Shown: in pieces, positions 1-7,842 of the stretch
Position numbering within the stretch: position 1 is the stretch's first letter
Layout of the letters: each line of letters opens with the position of its first letter
Assembly (NCBI GenBank): GCA_049324835.1
Contig: JBMOMT010000074.1
Coordinates: forward strand, 115,589 to 179,588
Direction: 5' to 3'
Origin: JBMOMT01 sp049324835
GTDB lineage: Bacteria; Chloroflexota; Anaerolineae; CAYNKW01
DNA: 64,000 nt
Made by a program: the position numbers and the translations under genes
The notes under the pieces: generated by a model
The model's input: only the letters and a program-made list of their open reading frames with translations
What the model was told of the DNA's origin: nothing
The model's database searches: none

Positions 1-1
1 G

Positions 2-511
2 GTCGTCGAGACGGTGGGCGTCCACCTGGCGCATCACCATTTCTCCTGGGGCCCGGTGGGTATTTCGGTGCTGGTGGCCCTGGGTGGGCTGTTCCTGGGC
101 TGGCTGGTCTACGGGCGCAAGCCGATGGCCGCCGGCGAGGTGGATCCACTCAAGCGCTGGCTGGGGCCGGTGCACACCGTGCTGGAGAACAAGTATTACG
201 TGGACGAGTTGTACCGGGCTGTTTTCATCCGGCCGACTGTGGCCGTCTCGAAAAAGGTCTACGCCTGGTTGGATCGTGGCCTCATCGACGGCATCTTGCA
301 CACGGTGGCCAGGGGCGCTTATACCGCCGGTGAGGGCAATCGCTGGTTCGACAAAAAAGTGGTGGATCATACGGTCGACCTGGTGGCCATCGCAGTTGGT
401 AAGGTTGGAAAGAGCTTTCGTTCGTTGCAAACCGGGCGGGTACAGAATTATCTGTTGGTGGCTGCCGTCAGTGTGGCTGTTTTCGTGGCTTTTTACCTGG
501 TCCTTTTCTAG
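2..511 (+). CDS. nuoL: NADH-quinone oxidoreductase subunit L, C-terminal part
   Basis: This is the 3' end of nuoL. The frame is open from the first bases of the window, so the gene starts upstream. NuoL is the distal antiporter-like, proton-pumping membrane subunit of respiratory complex I. The visible ~169 residues hold a hydrophobic segment, then a polar region with the NuoL-typical 'ENKYYVDELY' stretch. After that comes the long lateral-helix region and a final membrane anchor ending in FYLVLF. nuoM follows after 39 bases, as in canonical nuo operons. The antiporter core with its lysines lies outside the window. Confidence 0.93.
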   Translation, partial: VVETVGVHLAHHHFSWGPVGISVLVALGGLFLGWLVYGRKPMAAGEVDPLKRWLGPVHTVLENKYYVDELYRAVFIRPTVAVSKKVYAWLDRGLIDGILHTVARGAYTAGEGNRWFDKKVVDHTVDLVAIAVGKVGKSFRSLQTGRVQNYLLVAAVSVAVFVAFYLVLF

Positions 512-550
512 CGCAAGTAACCGACCAATCGTTCTGACTGGGAGATTCCT

Positions 551-2068
551 ATGGATCTAAACGGATTTCCGATTCTTTCCCTGATCACCTTTGTGCCGAT
601 TCTCGGATCGGTGCTCGTTCTGTTCATCCCTGACAAAAACGAAAAGGCGATCAAATGGACGGCGCTGGTCGTCAGCCTCATTCCGTTGGCGCTATCGGTG
701 GTGCTGTGGCTGAACTATGATTCATCGGTGCCGGGAATGCAGTTTGTGGAGGATTATCGCTGGTTCGATACGGTCAATTCTCGTTTTCGTATGGGCGTGG
801 ACGGTATCAGTGTGCCGATGATTTTCCTGACGGCGCTTCTCACCCCGGCGGCTGTTCTCTACTCTTTCAGCATCAAAGAACGCGTCAAGGCCTACTTTGC
901 TCTCTTTTTGATGTTGGAAATGGGCATGTTTGGCGTGTTCACCTCGCTGGACATGGTGCTGTTTTACGTCTTTTGGGAGATCGGCCTGGTGCCGATGTAT
1001 TTTCTCATCTACATCTGGGGCAGCGCCAATCGCAAGTATGCGGCTCTCAAATTCTTCATTTTCACCCTGAGCGGCAGTGTACTGATGCTGCTGGCCATTC
1101 AGGTGATGTACCTGGCCACGGGCACCTTCCACGTGCTCGAATGGATGGGCAACCTGCAGCCCTTCCTGGGTGGCAACAAGGTTTGGTTCCTGGATAGCGA
1201 GATAGCGCGGCGGCTCGCCTTCTGGGCCTTCTTTATCGCCTTTGCCATCAAAGTGCCCGTCTGGCCCTTCCACACCTGGCTGCCCGATGCCCACACCGAG
1301 GCGCCCACGGCAGGCAGCATGCTGCTGGCCGGTGTGCTGCTCAAGCTGGGCTGTTACGGCTTTTTGCGGCTGGTGTTGCCCATCTTTCCCGACATGGCTC
1401 AAACCTACGCGCCGGTCATCGCTGTGCTGGGGCTGGCGGGTGTCATCCTGGGTGGGCTGGCAGCCATGGCCCAGACCGATTTCAAGCGGCTGGTGGCCTA
1501 CTCATCGGTCAACCACATGGGCTTTGTGGTGCTCTCGATCGCCACCATCGCTTCGGCGGGCGCGACGATGACCGATCGGGTCATCGCTTACAACGGTGCA
1601 GTGCTGCAAATGTTCAACCACGGCATCACGGCGGCGGCCATGTTTATGCTGGTCGGCGTGGTGTACGACCGGGCCCACACCCGAAACCTGGAGGATTTCG
1701 GCGGGCTGGGGGTGGTGATACCGGTCTATGGCGGCATCTTGCTCTTTAGCACCATGGCCTCGCTGGGCCTGCCGGGGCTCAACGGCTTTGTCAGTGAATT
1801 CATGATCTTCCGGGGTGCGTTCCCGGCCTTTACCATCTTGACCGTGCTGGCGACCATCGGCCTGGTGGTGACGGCGGCGTTTCTGTTGTGGATGATCCAG
1901 CGGGTGCTGCTGGGCCCGCTCAACCCACGCTGGGCCAAGATCCCAGAGATCAGCGTGCGTGAGATCGTGGCCGTAGCGCCGCTCATGGTGTTGATGTTGC
2001 TCATCGGTGTGTATCCATCCTGGATTCTGACGACGATCAATCAAACCGTCTTGAACCTGCTAGGCTGA
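551..2068 (+). CDS. nuoM: NADH-quinone oxidoreductase subunit M (first copy)
   Basis: This is a 505-residue antiporter-like subunit of complex I with about 14 membrane segments. The ATG follows a GGGAGATTCCT ribosome-binding stretch. The residues needed for pumping are present: Glu143 in 'FWEIGLVPMY', Lys234 in 'AIKVPVWPFHTW', Lys265 in 'LLKLGCYG', and a late Glu in 'NGFVSEFMIF'. By numbering, Lys234 and Lys265 match the E. coli NuoM lysines. It lies between nuoL and a second, divergent nuoM. Length is normal for the family (about 500 residues). Confidence 0.97.
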   Translation: MDLNGFPILSLITFVPILGSVLVLFIPDKNEKAIKWTALVVSLIPLALSVVLWLNYDSSVPGMQFVEDYRWFDTVNSRFRMGVDGISVPMIFLTALLTPAAVLYSFSIKERVKAYFALFLMLEMGMFGVFTSLDMVLFYVFWEIGLVPMYFLIYIWGSANRKYAALKFFIFTLSGSVLMLLAIQVMYLATGTFHVLEWMGNLQPFLGGNKVWFLDSEIARRLAFWAFFIAFAIKVPVWPFHTWLPDAHTEAPTAGSMLLAGVLLKLGCYGFLRLVLPIFPDMAQTYAPVIAVLGLAGVILGGLAAMAQTDFKRLVAYSSVNHMGFVVLSIATIASAGATMTDRVIAYNGAVLQMFNHGITAAAMFMLVGVVYDRAHTRNLEDFGGLGVVIPVYGGILLFSTMASLGLPGLNGFVSEFMIFRGAFPAFTILTVLATIGLVVTAAFLLWMIQRVLLGPLNPRWAKIPEISVREIVAVAPLMVLMLLIGVYPSWILTTINQTVLNLLG

Positions 2069-2123
2069 TCGCCTGCCCAGGGCAGAGTCGAAGGGCCTCA
2101 CGGCGGAAGCGAGGGACGTGTCT

Positions 2124-3590
2124 ATGGATTTCCCGTTTTTGAGTGTCATTGTACTGACCCCGCTGACAGCGGGCTTGATCATGCTGTTGCAGCCGGCCGA
2201 GAAAAAAGAGCGTGTGCGGTGGATCGGCGCCATTGCCGGATTTTTCGTCATGGCCCTCTCGCTGTACGTTTATTTTGCCTACGACCGGAGCGGGGAAACC
2301 TGGCAGTTCGTGGAAGAGTATTCCTGGGTGCCTTCTCTGGGCATCTCGTGGAAGGTGGGCGCCGACGGCGTGAACCTGCCCATGCTGGCTCTGACCGGCG
2401 TGGTGCTGTTCTGCGGCGCGCTGGTTTCGTGGGGCATCGACGACCGCCCGCGCGAGTTTTATGCGTTTCTGTTCATCCTGACCACTGGTGTGTTGGGCGT
2501 CTTTGCCGCACTGGATCTGTTCATGCTCTTTTTCGCCTACGAGCTGGCCGTCTTTCCCATGTATCTACTCATCGTCATCTGGGGCTGGAAGGTGACGCGC
2601 GAGTATGCGGCCATGAAGTTGACGCTGTATCTGCTGGTCGGCTCGATCATCGCGCTGATCGGCCTGTTGGCCATGTATTTCAAGGCCGGCATGCACACTT
2701 TTGACATGCTCAGATTGACCGAGGCGGGTTTTCCAGCCGACTTTCAGCGGCTCTTTTTCCTGCCGGTGTTCCTGGGCTTTGGTGTGCTGGCTGCCATCTG
2801 GCCCTTCCATACCTGGTCGCCAGATGGGCACGTGGCCGCCCCGACGGCAGTGAGCATGTTGCACGCTGGTGTGCTGATGAAGGTGGGGGCCTACAGCGCG
2901 CTGCGGGTGGGCATCATGCTTTTGCCCGAGGGGGCCAAACAATGGCTGCCGTGGGTCGTGATTCTGACCACGGTGAACGTGGTCTATGGCGCATCGGTGG
3001 CGATGGTGCAAAAAGATTTTAAATACGTCATCGGCTATTCCAGCGTGAGCCACATGGGGCTGGTGAGCATGGGCTTTGCGGCCATGAACCTCACTGCCAT
3101 GACTGGCTCTGGCGTGCAGATGTTCTCGCACGGCATCATGACGGCCCTCTTTTTTGCCATCGTGGGCATCGTCTACGACCGGGCGCACACGCGGCACCTG
3201 CCCGACCTGGGTGGGTTTGTGCGCAAACTGCCGTGGGTGACGGTGGCCTTTGTCGTCGGTGGTCTGGTTTCGATGGGCATGCCGGGCCTTTCAGGATTCA
3301 TCGCCGAATTCCAGATTCTGACCGGCGTGTGGGATGCCTACCCCGTTGCAGCCGCTCTGTGTGTGCTGGGCATTGTCTTTACGGCAGCCTATGTGTTGCG
3401 GGTGACCGGCGCGGTCTTTTTCGGCGATCTAAAACCCGAGTATGAAGACCTGCCCGGTTCCACGGTTCGGGACAAGATCGCGCTCTTTATCCTGTGCGCC
3501 GTCCTGATCATCGTCGGCGTCTTTCCTTCCATCATGGTGGACCTCGTTCGTTCGGGGATGGAGCCGATCGTGCAACTATTGGGAGGTTAG
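2124..3590 (+). CDS. nuoM2: NADH-quinone oxidoreductase subunit M-like (second copy, lacks TM7 lysine)
   Basis: This is a second NuoM-family subunit (488 residues) directly after the first. ATG 2124 is preferred over GTG 2118 because GAGGG (2111-2115) is 8 bases from the ATG and only 2 from the GTG. The family core is clear: Glu140 in 'AYELAVFPMY', 'IWPFHTWSPDGH', Lys253 in 'LMKVGAYS' and 'GFIAEFQIL'. The lysine before the WPFHTW motif (Lys234 in copy one) is Leu222 here ('FGVLAAIWPF'). Tandem nuoM genes are known from so-called 2M complex I variants. The two copies are clearly divergent, so this is not a recent duplication. Confidence 0.95.
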   Translation: MDFPFLSVIVLTPLTAGLIMLLQPAEKKERVRWIGAIAGFFVMALSLYVYFAYDRSGETWQFVEEYSWVPSLGISWKVGADGVNLPMLALTGVVLFCGALVSWGIDDRPREFYAFLFILTTGVLGVFAALDLFMLFFAYELAVFPMYLLIVIWGWKVTREYAAMKLTLYLLVGSIIALIGLLAMYFKAGMHTFDMLRLTEAGFPADFQRLFFLPVFLGFGVLAAIWPFHTWSPDGHVAAPTAVSMLHAGVLMKVGAYSALRVGIMLLPEGAKQWLPWVVILTTVNVVYGASVAMVQKDFKYVIGYSSVSHMGLVSMGFAAMNLTAMTGSGVQMFSHGIMTALFFAIVGIVYDRAHTRHLPDLGGFVRKLPWVTVAFVVGGLVSMGMPGLSGFIAEFQILTGVWDAYPVAAALCVLGIVFTAAYVLRVTGAVFFGDLKPEYEDLPGSTVRDKIALFILCAVLIIVGVFPSIMVDLVRSGMEPIVQLLGG

Positions 3591-3592
3591 CT

Positions 3593-5026
3593 TTGGACTT
3601 TTTCCCCGTTCTACCGGAAATCTTGCTTTTCGTCTTGGCCTTGATTGTGCTGGGCCTGGATCTGTTTGCCTCGGAGCAGGGCAAAAAGGCCGTGGGTTAT
3701 GTCGGCGTGGCCGGGTTGCTGGCGCTGTTTGTCCTGAATCTCTTTTGGAATCCGGGCAGCGGCGCGCCGACGCTCGGCGGCATGCTGTCTAACGACTCGA
3801 TCGCCCAGGTGTTCAAGGGGTTGTTCCTGCTGGCCGCCGCACTGACGCTGCTGGTTTCCCAGGGCTTCATGGGACTGGGGCGGCAGGGTGAGTACGTGGC
3901 CCTGGTCATCGTGGCCACCGCCGGCATGAGCCTGATGGCTTCATCGGCAGACCTGATCATGCTCTACGTGGCCATGGAGACCACCAGCATCGCTCTGTTC
4001 ATCCTGGCAGCCTATATCCGGGGCAACGTCCGGTCTATCGAATCTGGCCTCAAGTATTTTCTGTTCGGCGCGTTTGCCTCGGCGTTGATGTTATACGGCA
4101 TGACCCTCATCTATGGTCTCACCGGCACCACCGGGCTGACCGGCATCGCCGCGGCTGTGGCAGGTATGGGCGATGAACTGATCCTGGCGCTGGTGGGCAT
4201 TACGCTGCTGTTGGTGGGTTTTTCTTTCAAGGTATCGGCTGTGCCGTTTCACATGTGGACGCCCGACGTGTACGAAGGTGCACCCACGCCCATCACGGCC
4301 TTTATCTCGGTGGCCTCCAAAGCCGCAGGCTTTGCGGTGGTGTTACGGGTGCTGTTCACCGCTTTTGGCGCAGGCAGTGTACAAGAGGAGTGGGTGGCGC
4401 TGGTGGCGGCGTTCTCGATGGTGACGATGACACTGGGCAACGTGGTGGCTCTGTGGCAGACCAACATCAAGCGCCTGCTGGCTTATTCCAGTATCGCTCA
4501 GGCAGGTTATATGCTCATCGGCGTCGCCAGTGCGTCAGAGTTGGGCGTGGCGGCGGTATTGTTCTACCTGATGACCTACACCCTGACCAACGTCGCCGCC
4601 TTTACCGTGATCATCATTTTCTCTCGAGTGTCCGGCAGTGAAGAGATCGCTGCCTACGATGGGTTGAGCCGTCGTTCGCCTTACCTGGCTCTGGCGATGC
4701 TCCTGGCGTTACTCTCGTTGGGCGGCATCCCGCCGCTGGGTGGTTTTTTTGGCAAGTTGTACCTCTTTAGTGCGGCCATCGAGCAGGGTTACATATGGCT
4801 GGTGGTGGTGGGCGTGCTGAACAGCATCGTGGCGCTGTTCTACTATCTGGGCGTGGTCGCCCGGCCAATGTACGTCAATCGCTCTGAAGATGAAGCCAAG
4901 CCGCTGCCGGTTCCTGCGCCGCTGATGGCGACTCTGGCGGTGTGCATCCTGGGCATCGTTGTGTTGGGCGTGTTCCCCACACCGTTCTTCGAGCTGGCGC
5001 AGCGGGTGGCGGTGGCCTTGTTCTAG
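3593..5026 (+). CDS. nuoN: NADH-quinone oxidoreductase subunit N
   Basis: This is the third antiporter-like membrane subunit of complex I, 477 residues and about 14 membrane segments. I place the start at TTG 3593, because GGGAGG (3581-3586) sits 6 bases upstream and homology begins there (LDFFPVLPEILLF). It starts 2 bases after the nuoM2 stop, which suggests translational coupling. Family motifs include 'FKVSAVPFHMWTPDVYEGAPTP', split around the conserved Lys and His, and 'GGIPPLGGFFGK'. The complex I genes end here and ATP synthase genes begin 14 bases later. Confidence 0.96.
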   Translation: MDFFPVLPEILLFVLALIVLGLDLFASEQGKKAVGYVGVAGLLALFVLNLFWNPGSGAPTLGGMLSNDSIAQVFKGLFLLAAALTLLVSQGFMGLGRQGEYVALVIVATAGMSLMASSADLIMLYVAMETTSIALFILAAYIRGNVRSIESGLKYFLFGAFASALMLYGMTLIYGLTGTTGLTGIAAAVAGMGDELILALVGITLLLVGFSFKVSAVPFHMWTPDVYEGAPTPITAFISVASKAAGFAVVLRVLFTAFGAGSVQEEWVALVAAFSMVTMTLGNVVALWQTNIKRLLAYSSIAQAGYMLIGVASASELGVAAVLFYLMTYTLTNVAAFTVIIIFSRVSGSEEIAAYDGLSRRSPYLALAMLLALLSLGGIPPLGGFFGKLYLFSAAIEQGYIWLVVVGVLNSIVALFYYLGVVARPMYVNRSEDEAKPLPVPAPLMATLAVCILGIVVLGVFPTPFFELAQRVAVALF

Positions 5027-5040
5027 GTGGGGAGGCCGGA

Positions 5041-5334
5041 GTGAGCAGCTGGCGTGATGCTTTTCAACAGCAACAGATGCGAGACATGGCCTGGGGGTGT
5101 GCCCTGGCCAGCCAGATGGGCTTTGCCATCGCCGGGCCGGTGCTCGTCTGTCTGGCTGTGGGGTATCTGCTGGATATACGCCTGGGTACGTTGCCCTGGA
5201 TCGCGTTGGCGCTGATGGTGGTCGGGGCAGTAAGCGGCCCCATCATCGCTTACCGCTGGGTGACAAAGGCGGTGCAGCAGCGGTTCACCGGTCGAGAGCC
5301 GGGCGAGCCGGCTGGGGAAGAGAATCTGAACTAG
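5041..5334 (+). CDS. atpI: AtpI/AtpZ-like ATP synthase accessory membrane protein
   Basis: This is a 97-residue protein with two membrane helices (about residues 25-43 and 48-68) and polar ends, at the usual place of atpI/atpZ just before atpB. Proteins of this family help assemble the c-ring or supply Mg2+. The GTG start follows GGTGGGGAGG. The first helix holds the family's small-residue pattern and the second begins after 'LDIRLGTLPW'. The assignment rests on size, topology and position more than on sequence identity. Confidence 0.8.
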   Translation: MSSWRDAFQQQQMRDMAWGCALASQMGFAIAGPVLVCLAVGYLLDIRLGTLPWIALALMVVGAVSGPIIAYRWVTKAVQQRFTGREPGEPAGEENLN

Positions 5335-5343
5335 GAGGCTGTT

Positions 5344-6237
5344 GTGATACCAAAAACGACAGGCGGTCGCCTTGGTTGTGTGGCTTTGATCGTGGTTTTG
5401 TTGGGTTTGTGCGTGGGCGGCCTTTTTCTAGGCGGCATCATGAACCCAGATACGCACCTGCCAGAGATCAGTCTGGCGGCAGAAAAAATCCCCTTGCCGT
5501 TCGATATCCCACTCATCGGCCATGAATTGCCCAACACCTTCCCGGCCACCTGGCTGACCATGCTGATTCTGATCCTGTTGGCCATTCTGGGGACGCGCAA
5601 GATGAAGATGGTGCCTGGCGGCCTGCAGAATGTCGTTGAGGCCGTTGTAGAGATGTTCTACAATTTTATCGAGGGTGTGGCCGGAGAAAAAGCGCGCTGG
5701 TTCTTTCCTCTCATCGCTACATTCTTCTTTTTCATCCTCATTTCCAACTGGATGGGGTTACTGCCTGGGGTGGGGAGCGTCGGCGTCTATGCCGAGCATC
5801 ACGGGCACCAGGTGTTGGTGCCATTCCTGCGGGGGGCCAACGCCGATCTGAACACCACTCTGGCTCTGGCCCTCATTTCTGTGGCAGCCACGCAGTACAT
5901 TGGTCTACGCTCGCAGGGCATCAAATACCTGAGGAAATTCTTCACCTTCAAGGGTTCGGCCGTCTACGAGCGCCCCATCAACGCCTTTGTCGGCATTTTG
6001 GAGTTACTCAGCGAGTTCATCAAAATCCTCTCGTTTGGCTTTCGTCTTTTTGGCAACATTTTTGCCGGTGAGGTGTTGCTCATCGTCATGGCTTTTTTGG
6101 CAACCTTTATCGCCTCGCTGCCCTTTATGGGGTTGGAGTTGTTTGTTGGTTTGGTACAGGCTCTCATCTTTTCCATGCTCAGTCTGGTCTTTTTTATGAT
6201 GGCTACGGTCAGCCACGACGAGCACGAGAGTCACTAG
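5344..6237 (+). CDS. atpB: ATP synthase Fo subunit a
   Basis: Subunit a (297 residues) forms the proton half-channels of the Fo motor beside the c-ring. It has a long N-terminal extension with one membrane helix (about residues 8-30). Five more helices follow, with 'SNWMGLLPG' and the key 'SFGFRLFGNIFAGE' segment that carries the essential Arg. GTG 5344 is 6 bases after AGGAGG (5332-5337), which overlaps the atpI stop. It belongs to the atpI-atpB-atpE-atpF unit. Confidence 0.96.
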   Translation: MIPKTTGGRLGCVALIVVLLGLCVGGLFLGGIMNPDTHLPEISLAAEKIPLPFDIPLIGHELPNTFPATWLTMLILILLAILGTRKMKMVPGGLQNVVEAVVEMFYNFIEGVAGEKARWFFPLIATFFFFILISNWMGLLPGVGSVGVYAEHHGHQVLVPFLRGANADLNTTLALALISVAATQYIGLRSQGIKYLRKFFTFKGSAVYERPINAFVGILELLSEFIKILSFGFRLFGNIFAGEVLLIVMAFLATFIASLPFMGLELFVGLVQALIFSMLSLVFFMMATVSHDEHESH

Positions 6238-6293
6238 GTTGTCCTGCAATATCAAGAATCCGTAGAGGAAATCAGTTTCAAGGAGGGTACATT

Positions 6294-6530
6294 ATGCCTG
6301 AAAACGTTGAAGCCGCCCGTCAGATTGCTGCTGCTCTGGCTATCGCTATCGGCGCCATTGGCCCGGCGTTGGCCATCGGAATGCTGGGCAGCAAGGCCAT
6401 GGAGGCCATTGGCCGCAACCCGCAGGCCAGCGGCAACATCCTGACCAACATGATCCTGGCGCTGGCTTTTGCCGAGGCCATTGCCATTTATGCATTGGTT
6501 GTGGCCCTGGCGATCAAGTTTGTCGCCTAA
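6294..6530 (+). CDS. atpE: ATP synthase Fo subunit c
   Basis: The 78-residue c-ring subunit is a hairpin of two membrane helices joined by the polar loop 'GRNPQAS'. The ion-binding carboxylate is Glu61 in 'LAFAEAIAIYALV'. The residue after it is Ala rather than Ser/Thr, and the first helix has 'GAIGPALAIG' without the usual Na+-site Gln, so proton coupling is more likely than sodium. A strong AAGGAGGG ribosome-binding site precedes the ATG. The 56-base gap to atpB holds no other gene. Confidence 0.96.
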   Translation: MPENVEAARQIAAALAIAIGAIGPALAIGMLGSKAMEAIGRNPQASGNILTNMILALAFAEAIAIYALVVALAIKFVA

Positions 6531-6544
6531 GGAGGGAGAGGCCA

Positions 6545-7291
6545 TTGGAAGGACTCGGAATCAACTTTAACTTTCTGCTCTCCCAGGCGGTCAACTTTTT
6601 GATCCTGTTCGTCGCCCTGTATTTCTTGCTTTGGAAACGGGTGTTGAATTTCCTGGATGCGCGCAAACAGCGCATCCAGGAAGGGCTGGAAAAAGCCGAA
6701 CAGGCCGACAAAGAGCTGGCTCGCGCCCGGACAGCCTTTGCGGAAAAGGTGGCCGAAGCAGAGGTAGAGGCCAATCGCATCAAAGCTGAAGCCAGAGAGG
6801 CTGCCGCGCAAGAGAGTGCCCGCATCCTCGACGATGCGCGGGTGCAGGTCGAGCGCGGCCGGGCTGAGGTGTTGGCGCAGGTCGAGTTGGAGCGCCAGCG
6901 CATGTTGAAGGACTTGCGTGGGCAGGTGGCCGCGCTGGCCGCTGCTGCGGCCAACAAGATCGTCGGCGAGGCGTTGGATGAAGAGCGTCAACGGCGATTG
7001 GTGCAAGAGTTCTTTAGCGGCATCCAGGCCGGTCGGGTGGTCATCCTGGAGAAAACCAAACTGGCCGACATGGCCGGCAAGCCCGCCAGAGTGATCTCTG
7101 CCCTGCCGCTGTCCGTTGAAGAGCAGACCACCATCAGCAAGGGGCTGGCGCAGCAGTTGCGCGGCGAACCGCAGATCGAGTTTGCGGTCGACCCCTCCAT
7201 CCTCGGCGGGTTGGTCATCCGCATTGGCGATCGGGTAGTGGATGGCAGTGTTGCAGGTCAGTTGACGTCTTTGCGGGCCAGTTTGAGCTAG
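6545..7291 (+). CDS. atpF: ATP synthase subunit b fused to the C-terminal domain of subunit delta
   Basis: At 248 residues this is about 85 longer than an ordinary b subunit. Residues 5-30 form the membrane anchor and 35-150 a long charged coiled coil, as in b. The C-terminal ~85 residues resemble the end of subunit delta/OSCP: 'ARVISALPLSVEEQ' and 'LGGLVIRIGDRVVDGSV'. The N-terminal helical domain of delta, which normally caps F1, is absent. The start is TTG 6545, 5 bases after GGAGGGAGAGG. The genes for alpha, gamma, beta and epsilon do not follow; a terminator does. Confidence 0.9.
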   Translation: MEGLGINFNFLLSQAVNFLILFVALYFLLWKRVLNFLDARKQRIQEGLEKAEQADKELARARTAFAEKVAEAEVEANRIKAEAREAAAQESARILDDARVQVERGRAEVLAQVELERQRMLKDLRGQVAALAAAAANKIVGEALDEERQRRLVQEFFSGIQAGRVVILEKTKLADMAGKPARVISALPLSVEEQTTISKGLAQQLRGEPQIEFAVDPSILGGLVIRIGDRVVDGSVAGQLTSLRASLS

Positions 7292-7362
7292 ACGGCTGCC
7301 TGAACCCCAGATCACAGCTTGTATCCAATTCAGAGGGCCTGTTCCGCGTGTCTCGTGCAAAG

Positions 7363-7390
7363 CGTCAAGGTGTACCTTGGCGTTTTTGCT
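7363..7390 (+). terminator. Rho-independent terminator of the nuo-atp unit
   Basis: An 8-bp stem (7363-7370 with 7375-7382, one G-T pair) with a TGTA loop is followed by TTTTT and further T's. It lies 72 bases after the atpF stop, so the ATP synthase unit ends here. Confidence 0.8.
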
Positions 7391-7490
7391 TTGGTTGCTC
7401 GGGTGAGCTGGCTGCAAGGTGCGACGCATTTGGTGCGATACCCTGGAGATTTTTCATCGCTTCCCACCTGCAACAGTAAGGATAGCTCTT

Positions 7491-7513
7491 GCGTAATTGG
7501 TGTTGAATTACGC
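7491..7513. repeat. 8-bp inverted repeat upstream of small membrane protein gene
   Basis: Perfect arms GCGTAATT and AATTACGC are separated by 7 bases, 42 bases before the next ATG. No T-run follows, so an operator or leader hairpin is more likely than a terminator. The rest of the 264-base gap shows nothing else I can support. Confidence 0.45.
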
Positions 7514-7555
7514 TTTAGGTTCCGGCTGGCTCAAATGCTCATGGGAGGATAAGAC

Positions 7556-7756
7556 ATGCACGACCGCGATGGGTGTCTGGAGGGCTTTTTTAAGCTGTTC
7601 CTGCTGACCGCCGTTTTCGACTGGCTGCAAGACAACTTGGGTTTTGGCCGGGGTTGTTCCTGCACCGGCATCGGCTGCGGCTTTATTCTTCTGATCGTCT
7701 TTGTCCTGATGGCCTGTGGTATCATCGGTGGCACAGATTGGTTCAGTCTGTTCTGA
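7556..7756 (+). CDS. small cysteine-containing membrane protein, unknown function
   Basis: I do not recognise this 66-residue protein. An amphipathic N-terminal half (about 1-30) is followed by 'GRGCSCTGIGCGF' with three closely spaced cysteines, then a membrane helix (about 44-60). GGGAGGATAAGAC gives a well-placed ribosome-binding site. It is flanked by terminators on both sides, so it is probably a monocistronic unit. The cysteine cluster next to a membrane helix could bind metal or form disulfides, but nothing else supports that. Confidence 0.7.
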   Translation: MHDRDGCLEGFFKLFLLTAVFDWLQDNLGFGRGCSCTGIGCGFILLIVFVLMACGIIGGTDWFSLF

Positions 7757-7791
7757 GTCGTTTTCGTCTCGGCCCGGGGCAAGCGTCATCG

Positions 7792-7824
7792 AAACGTGAA
7801 ACGTGAGGCGCGTTTCACGTTTTG
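7792..7824 (+). terminator. terminator built from a GTTTCACG-type repeat
   Basis: A perfect 12-bp stem (7792-7803 with 7811-7822) with a 7-base loop is followed by T's. The arm contains AAACGTGAAACG, a motif that reappears at 37812-37832. It ends the small membrane protein unit 19 bases before murE. Confidence 0.85.
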
Positions 7825-7842
7825 TATTTCGGAGATCTGCCC

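Noticed and set aside
551..3590. nuoM duplication as an assembly artefact
   Set aside because: The two copies differ along the whole length, including key residues, and each has its own ribosome-binding site.
7319..7552. 77-residue open frame between atpF and the small membrane protein
   Set aside because: It runs across the atp terminator, has no ribosome-binding site and no recognisable sequence.
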